A stretch of 64,000 nt of DNA from Streptomyces sp. Ru62 (GTDB lineage Bacteria; Actinomycetota; Actinomycetes; Streptomycetales; Streptomycetaceae): the NCBI RefSeq assembly GCF_002920615.1, contig NZ_PQSU01000033.1, positions 36,720 through 100,719 of the forward strand. The letters are read 5' to 3'. Below the pieces are notes generated by a model, which worked only from the letters and a program-made list of their open reading frames with translations, was not told the origin of the DNA and made no database searches. Both the position numbers and the translations under genes were made by a program. The number at the start of each line of letters is the position of its first letter. Within the stretch, counting starts at the first letter, position 1. Positions 58,791-64,000 of the stretch are shown here, piece by piece.

Positions 58791-59105
58791 CTACTGTCCT
58801 TCGGAGCCCGGCACCTGGGTGGGGCCGTACCGGTCCAGCGCGTCCTCCAGCTCGGCCCGGATCTCGGCCGGGATGTCGCCGCGCCGCCCCCAGATCAGGA
58901 TCAGCTCCGCGATGTTGCGCAGCTTGATGTTGGTGTGCTGGGAGACCTCCTTCAGCACCTGCCATCCCTGGTCCGGGGTCACCCGGCCGAGGGCCACGAC
59001 CATCCCGATCGCCTGGTCGATCACGGCGTGGGAGGTCATGGCCTCCTTCAGCTGGTCGACCTCCGCCTGCAGCGCGGCGATCCGGTCCGGCTCGATCTCT
59101 CCCAT
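58791..59105 (-). CDS. ANTAR domain-containing protein
   Basis: 104 residues from ATG 59105. A short coiled-coil start (IAALQAEVDQLKEAM) leads into the ANTAR RNA-binding helices: SHAVIDQAIGMVVALGRVTPDQGWQVLKEVSQHTNIKLRNIAELIL. ANTAR proteins bind paired hairpins in mRNA leaders and prevent termination. Usually a sensor domain is attached; here there is none apart from the short coiled coil, so a partner protein may give the signal. The ribosome site GGAGGG is unusually close to the start. Confidence 0.9.
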   Translation of the reverse strand: MGEIEPDRIAALQAEVDQLKEAMTSHAVIDQAIGMVVALGRVTPDQGWQVLKEVSQHTNIKLRNIAELILIWGRRGDIPAEIRAELEDALDRYGPTQVPGSEGQ

Positions 59106-59233
59106 CCCTCCATCGTGCGCAGGGGCCTGCACCCCCGCCACCCGGGGTACTCGACAGGCAGCCCACCCGCTTCCGGTCGGACACTGGTGCCAGACCGGTG
59201 GCCGCCCGGCCCCGAGAGCAGGACGCGACTGCC

Positions 59234-60043
59234 ATGAACCACGACACCCGCACCGGCGGCGAGCCCCGCAGAAAAGAAGTCGTCTCCACCCACTCCGTCT
59301 TCGGCGCACCGTGCTGGGTGAGCCTGACCAGCCGCGATCTCCAGGCCACCCAGGACTTCTACGCGGCCGTCCTCGGCTGGCGCTGGCGCGGCGCCAAGCT
59401 CGGCGAGCACTTCCGGATCGCCCTGGCGAACGGGGTCCCGGTGGCCGGGATCGCCGCCGTCGCCTCCATGTGGCAGATGGCGGTGGCCTGGACCCCGTAC
59501 TTCGCCGTACCGGACGCGGACGTGGCCGTGTCCCGGGTCCGGGAGCGCGGCGGCACGTCGGCGGTCGGGCCGCTGTCCTTCCCGCCGGGCCGGGCGGCGC
59601 TGCTCGCCGACCGGGACGGGGCCACGTTCGGCATCTGGCAGGGCGAACTGGTCAGCAACTGGGAGGCGTGGCGGCAGGCGGCACCGACCTTCGTCCGGCT
59701 GCACACCCGGGACGCCTTCGACGCCGCGATCTTCTACGGCGAGGTCCTGGACTGGGCGACCGGGCTGCCGGGCTGCTGCGAGGTCGAGTACGAGGGCGGC
59801 GAGGTGGTGCTGCGCAGCCAGGGCGACATCGTGGCGCGCATCGACTCGGGCGCGGTGGAGGCGGCCCCGGACCCCTCGGTACGACCGCACTGGCAGATCC
59901 ACTTCGCGGTGAGCGACGTGCCCGGCTGCGCCCGCACGGCGGAGAAGCACGGCGGTAGCGTGCTGCGCGAGGAGGAGACCGAGGCGATCCTGCGCGACCC
60001 GGACGGTGCGCAGTTCACGGTGACGTCCCGCCGGAGCCGGTGA
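59234..60043 (+). CDS. VOC family protein (glyoxalase/bleomycin-resistance fold)
   Basis: 269 residues with two VOC modules: the first (about 20-140) CWVSLTSRDLQATQDFYAAVLGWRWR ... AALLADRDGATFGIWQG, the second (about 150-265) FVRLHTRDAFDAAIFYGEVLDWA ... AILRDPDGAQFTV. This paired arrangement is typical of Streptomyces proteins related to hydroxylase/glyoxalase-like 27 kDa antigens. Metal-dependent enzyme or drug-binding protein; the substrate is unknown. A strong terminator follows. Confidence 0.9.
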   Translation: MNHDTRTGGEPRRKEVVSTHSVFGAPCWVSLTSRDLQATQDFYAAVLGWRWRGAKLGEHFRIALANGVPVAGIAAVASMWQMAVAWTPYFAVPDADVAVSRVRERGGTSAVGPLSFPPGRAALLADRDGATFGIWQGELVSNWEAWRQAAPTFVRLHTRDAFDAAIFYGEVLDWATGLPGCCEVEYEGGEVVLRSQGDIVARIDSGAVEAAPDPSVRPHWQIHFAVSDVPGCARTAEKHGGSVLREEETEAILRDPDGAQFTVTSRRSR

Positions 60044-60048
60044 GGACA

Positions 60049-60100
60049 CTCGAAGCCGACGGCGCCGCACCCGGCGGGGTGCGGCGCCGTCGGCTTCGAG
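60049..60100. terminator. Terminator hairpin, 24-bp perfect stem
   Basis: Bases 60049-60072 pair without mismatch with 60077-60100 around GGCG. It separates the convergent VOC and glgX genes and should stop transcription from both sides. Confidence 0.85.
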
Positions 60101-60104
60101 CCCT

Positions 60105-62245
<2,141 letters not shown>

Positions 62246-62249
<4 letters not shown>

Positions 62250-62758
62250 CGGCTGCCCTCCAGGGCGTCGTCCCCGGCGGGCGCCGGCGCGGCGAGCACG
62301 GCCACCGGCTCCTCGCGCGGCACCGTGAGGCCCTCCCGCAGCGTCGGCGCGGGCGCGGTGGGCACCAGCGGGACGCGCTGGCCGGCGCGGGCACGCTGCG
62401 AGAACCAGATGATCTTGCTGCCGGTGTCCGAGGCGCAGCAGCCCCAGCCGTCGCTCATCGCGGCGATGTCCGCGAGGCAGGACCGCAGGTCCAGGTCCGG
62501 GCGCAGATCCGGGTCGTCGTCGCCGAAGGCGGTGATGAGGTGCTGGCCGTTCCACCACATCTCGATCGAGGTGTGCTTGTCCGTCGCGTGCTCGTCGATG
62601 GCGCGCAGCAGCAGTTCGGCGCCGTGGCAGACGGGGTCCACGAGATTCTCGAGGTCCCAGTAGCGGAGGTGGGCGGCCAGGATGCGGCTGACCTGTCCCA
62701 CCCGTTCCGGGCTGACTTCCACGTCGAGGTGGTAGTAGCAGGGCACTGCGGTCTTCAT
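62246..62758 (-). CDS. Small HATPase-like (anti-sigma-type) protein coupled to glgX
   Basis: 170 residues from ATG 62758. The order VGQVSRILAAHLRYWDLENLVDPVCHGAELLLRAIDEH, then VEMWWNGQ-like strand (IEMWWNGQHLITAFGDDDPD) and MSDGWGCCASDTGSKIIWFSQ follows the anti-sigma HATPase fold. The Asn of the N box, normally in ELxxNAxxH, reads ELLLRAIDEH here, so ATP binding is doubtful. The C-terminal 40 residues are Pro/Ala-rich. It could be a regulator of the debranching enzyme or of a sigma factor. Its stop overlaps the glgX start by four bases. Confidence 0.7.
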
Positions 62759-63062
62759 CGTCGCTTGCTCCTCACCGGCGAAGCTCTCGCTCCCCTCGCC
62801 CTGTCCGGGAGGGATCCCGGACACATAGCGTGAGCGCTGATCGCTTCTGAGTCACCTCCACGGTGAGCCCACTACGCCATTCGTGCAACACGAGCACCCG
62901 ACACTCCGAATGGTTGAAGCTCCAACAAGACGCTGCGTCGTCGCGCGTGCACCATAAGTGAAAGCCTCGATCGCCGTAACGGTGCCGCGCCTTCCCGTGC
63001 GCGGACGCCACCCGACCGTCGGGAACGCGCCCAGTCGAGAGCGTGGAAGGTGGCTGAGGGTC

Positions 63063-63362
63063 ATGCTGCTACCCGCCAAGGCCGAAGTGGCCCGGCAGTT
63101 GCGGCGTTACCGGGCGTGGGAGCGCGTGATGCTCGCCTCGCCCCACGACCGCACGGTCCGGGCCACCTTCGAGGACTCGGGGTACACGCTGTGCGTGCTG
63201 ATGGGCAAACGCTGCGCCCGCGAGGCCGCGGACGCCGCCGAGCGCTATCTCCGCACCAACCTGGTCACCTACCTGCGCGAGCAGGACGGACGGCCGCAGC
63301 CACGCCGGGCGGCCAGAAGAGCGCCGCCACCGGAGCGGCGTTCCACGGCGCCAAGCCCCTGA
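63063..63362 (+). CDS. DUF5133 domain-containing protein
   Basis: 99 residues from ATG 63063. MLLPAKAEVARQLRRYRAWERVMLASPHDRTVRATFEDSGYTLCVLMGKRCAREAADAAERYL is the full DUF5133 pattern, a small, helical, actinobacterial family of unknown role. The tail (residues 78-99) is Arg/Pro-rich. It lies between the divergent glgX operon and glgE, and a hairpin follows it. Confidence 0.85.
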   Translation: MLLPAKAEVARQLRRYRAWERVMLASPHDRTVRATFEDSGYTLCVLMGKRCAREAADAAERYLRTNLVTYLREQDGRPQPRRAARRAPPPERRSTAPSP

Positions 63363-63422
63363 CCTGGCACCGTACAAGGCGTTCCTCTCGGGACCGGCGC
63401 GCGCCGGCCCGACTTTCGGATC

Positions 63423-63451
63423 GCGGAGCCGGGCCGGGTGCCCGGCTCCGC
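63423..63451 (+). terminator. Terminator or attenuator hairpin, 12-bp stem
   Basis: GCGGAGCCGGGC pairs with GCCCGGCTCCGC around CGGGT, 61 bp after the DUF5133 stop and 20 bp before the glgE start. It may end the DUF5133 transcript or weaken read-through into glgE. Confidence 0.6.
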
Positions 63452-63471
63452 GCACGGCGGAGGTGAGATAC

Positions 63472-64000
63472 ATGCGCAGGACCCCGGCCATCGGCCGTGT
63501 ACCGGTACGTGACGTCCGGCCGGCCGTGGAGTGCGGCAGGCGCCCGGCGAAAGCGGTGGCCGGGGAGACCTTCGAGGTCACGGCCACCGTGTTCCGCGAA
63601 GGGCACGATGCCGTGGGGGCGAACGTGGTCCTGCGCGATCCCGACGGCCGCCGGGGGCCCTGGACACCGATGCGGGAGCTGTCCCCGGGCAGCGACCGCT
63701 GGGGCGCGGAGATCACCCCGGACACGACGGGACGTTGGACCTTCCGGGTGGAGGCCTGGAGCCATCCGCTGGCGACCTGGCGGCACACCGCGTCCGTGAA
63801 GGTGCCGGCCGGGATCGACACCGGCCTGGTCCTGGAGGAGGGCGCCGAGTTGTACGGGCGGGCCGCCGCCGGGGTGCCCAAGGGTCCCGAGCGCGCCCTG
63901 GTGCTGGCCGCCGCGCACGCCCTCGGCGACGACTCGCTGTCGGTGCACGACCGTCTGAAGGCGGCGCTGTCCCCGGAGGTCGAGGCGTTGCTGGCCCGGT
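63472..64000 (+). CDS. glgE: Maltosyltransferase GlgE, N-terminal part (cut by window end)
   Basis: ATG 63472 follows an excellent GGAGGTGAG. The 176 residues visible match the N-terminal domain of GlgE: IGRVPVRDVRPAVECGRRPAKAVAGETFEVTATVFREGHD, RGPWTPMRELSPGSDRWGAEITPDTTGRWTFRVEAWSHPLATW. GlgE extends alpha-1,4-glucan with maltose from maltose 1-phosphate. The catalytic GH13 domain lies beyond the window. In Streptomyces it is normally followed by treS/pep2/glgB; that could not be checked. Confidence 0.92.
   Translation, partial: MRRTPAIGRVPVRDVRPAVECGRRPAKAVAGETFEVTATVFREGHDAVGANVVLRDPDGRRGPWTPMRELSPGSDRWGAEITPDTTGRWTFRVEAWSHPLATWRHTASVKVPAGIDTGLVLEEGAELYGRAAAGVPKGPERALVLAAAHALGDDSLSVHDRLKAALSPEVEALLAR

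Overview
The window is high-GC actinobacterial DNA with third-position G/C bias, frequent GTG/TTG starts and several apparently leaderless genes (a TAnnnT hexamer about 7-10 bases before the start codon). The protein families present (SCO6745-type protein, DUF574 methyltransferase, DUF5133, MmyB-like XRE regulator, several SpoIIE phosphatases, SAV_5884-type ATP-grasp RiPP maturase, GlgE) point to a Streptomyces chromosome. I saw no tRNA, rRNA, insertion sequence, phage or CRISPR signal. About 60 intact genes and four gene remnants are described.

Layout. 0-5.9 kb: secreted Vgb-like propeller protein, SCO6745-type protein, an intergenic repeat cluster, a fructosamine-kinase-like gene, then a small RiPP (graspetide-type) locus: 63-residue precursor, ATP-grasp ligase, and a Gfo/Idh/MocA oxidoreductase close behind. 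6-10.9 kb: GNAT protein behind a possible 19-residue leader peptide, membrane PP2C phosphatase, aminotransferase with an Lrp/AsnC regulator. 11-16.9 kb: secreted serine hydrolase, MarR plus DHA2 efflux pump, YciO-type protein, dienelactone hydrolase. 17-25 kb: secreted GH64 beta-1,3-glucanase under a LacI-type palindrome, secreted M4 protease, SAM methyltransferase, metallophosphoesterase, luciferase-like oxidoreductase, TauD-type dioxygenase.

26-33.5 kb is a fructan/sucrose utilisation locus: secreted Tat-type GH32, divergent ABC importer (binding protein and two permeases, no ATPase), cytoplasmic GH32 and a LacI regulator, with two related palindromic operators between the divergent arms. 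Polymer would be cut outside, imported, and hydrolysed inside. 33.6-40 kb: MmyB-type regulator divergent from an aldo/keto reductase, LigD-type 3'-phosphoesterase (a partner-like ATP-dependent ligase lies at 52.7 kb), secreted cupin, large PAS/GAF/SpoIIE/HATPase sensor phosphatase, DoxX-peroxiredoxin operon.

40-42.6 kb is a decayed island: an 83-bp tandem repeat (three copies), then remnants of an Ldh-type dehydrogenase (frameshifted, N-terminus missing), an alpha/beta hydrolase, a cupin (probable frameshift) and the C-terminal half of an MFS transporter. It looks like the wreck of a small catabolic cluster.

42.6-52 kb: LysR/EamA pair, IclR, PP2C phosphatase overlapping tail-to-tail with an anti-sigma-type ATPase, gylR-like/glpK pair without glpF, TetR/MFS efflux pair with a clear operator. 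52-64 kb: a strongly C-rich non-coding stretch, ATP-dependent DNA ligase, isolated hemC paralogue, marR-ABC exporter operon with a palindromic operator, SigB/F/G-family sigma factor with a matching-looking promoter, ANTAR protein, VOC protein, and a glycogen/alpha-glucan region (glgX coupled to a small degenerate HATPase-like protein, DUF5133 gene, and the start of glgE, cut by the window edge).
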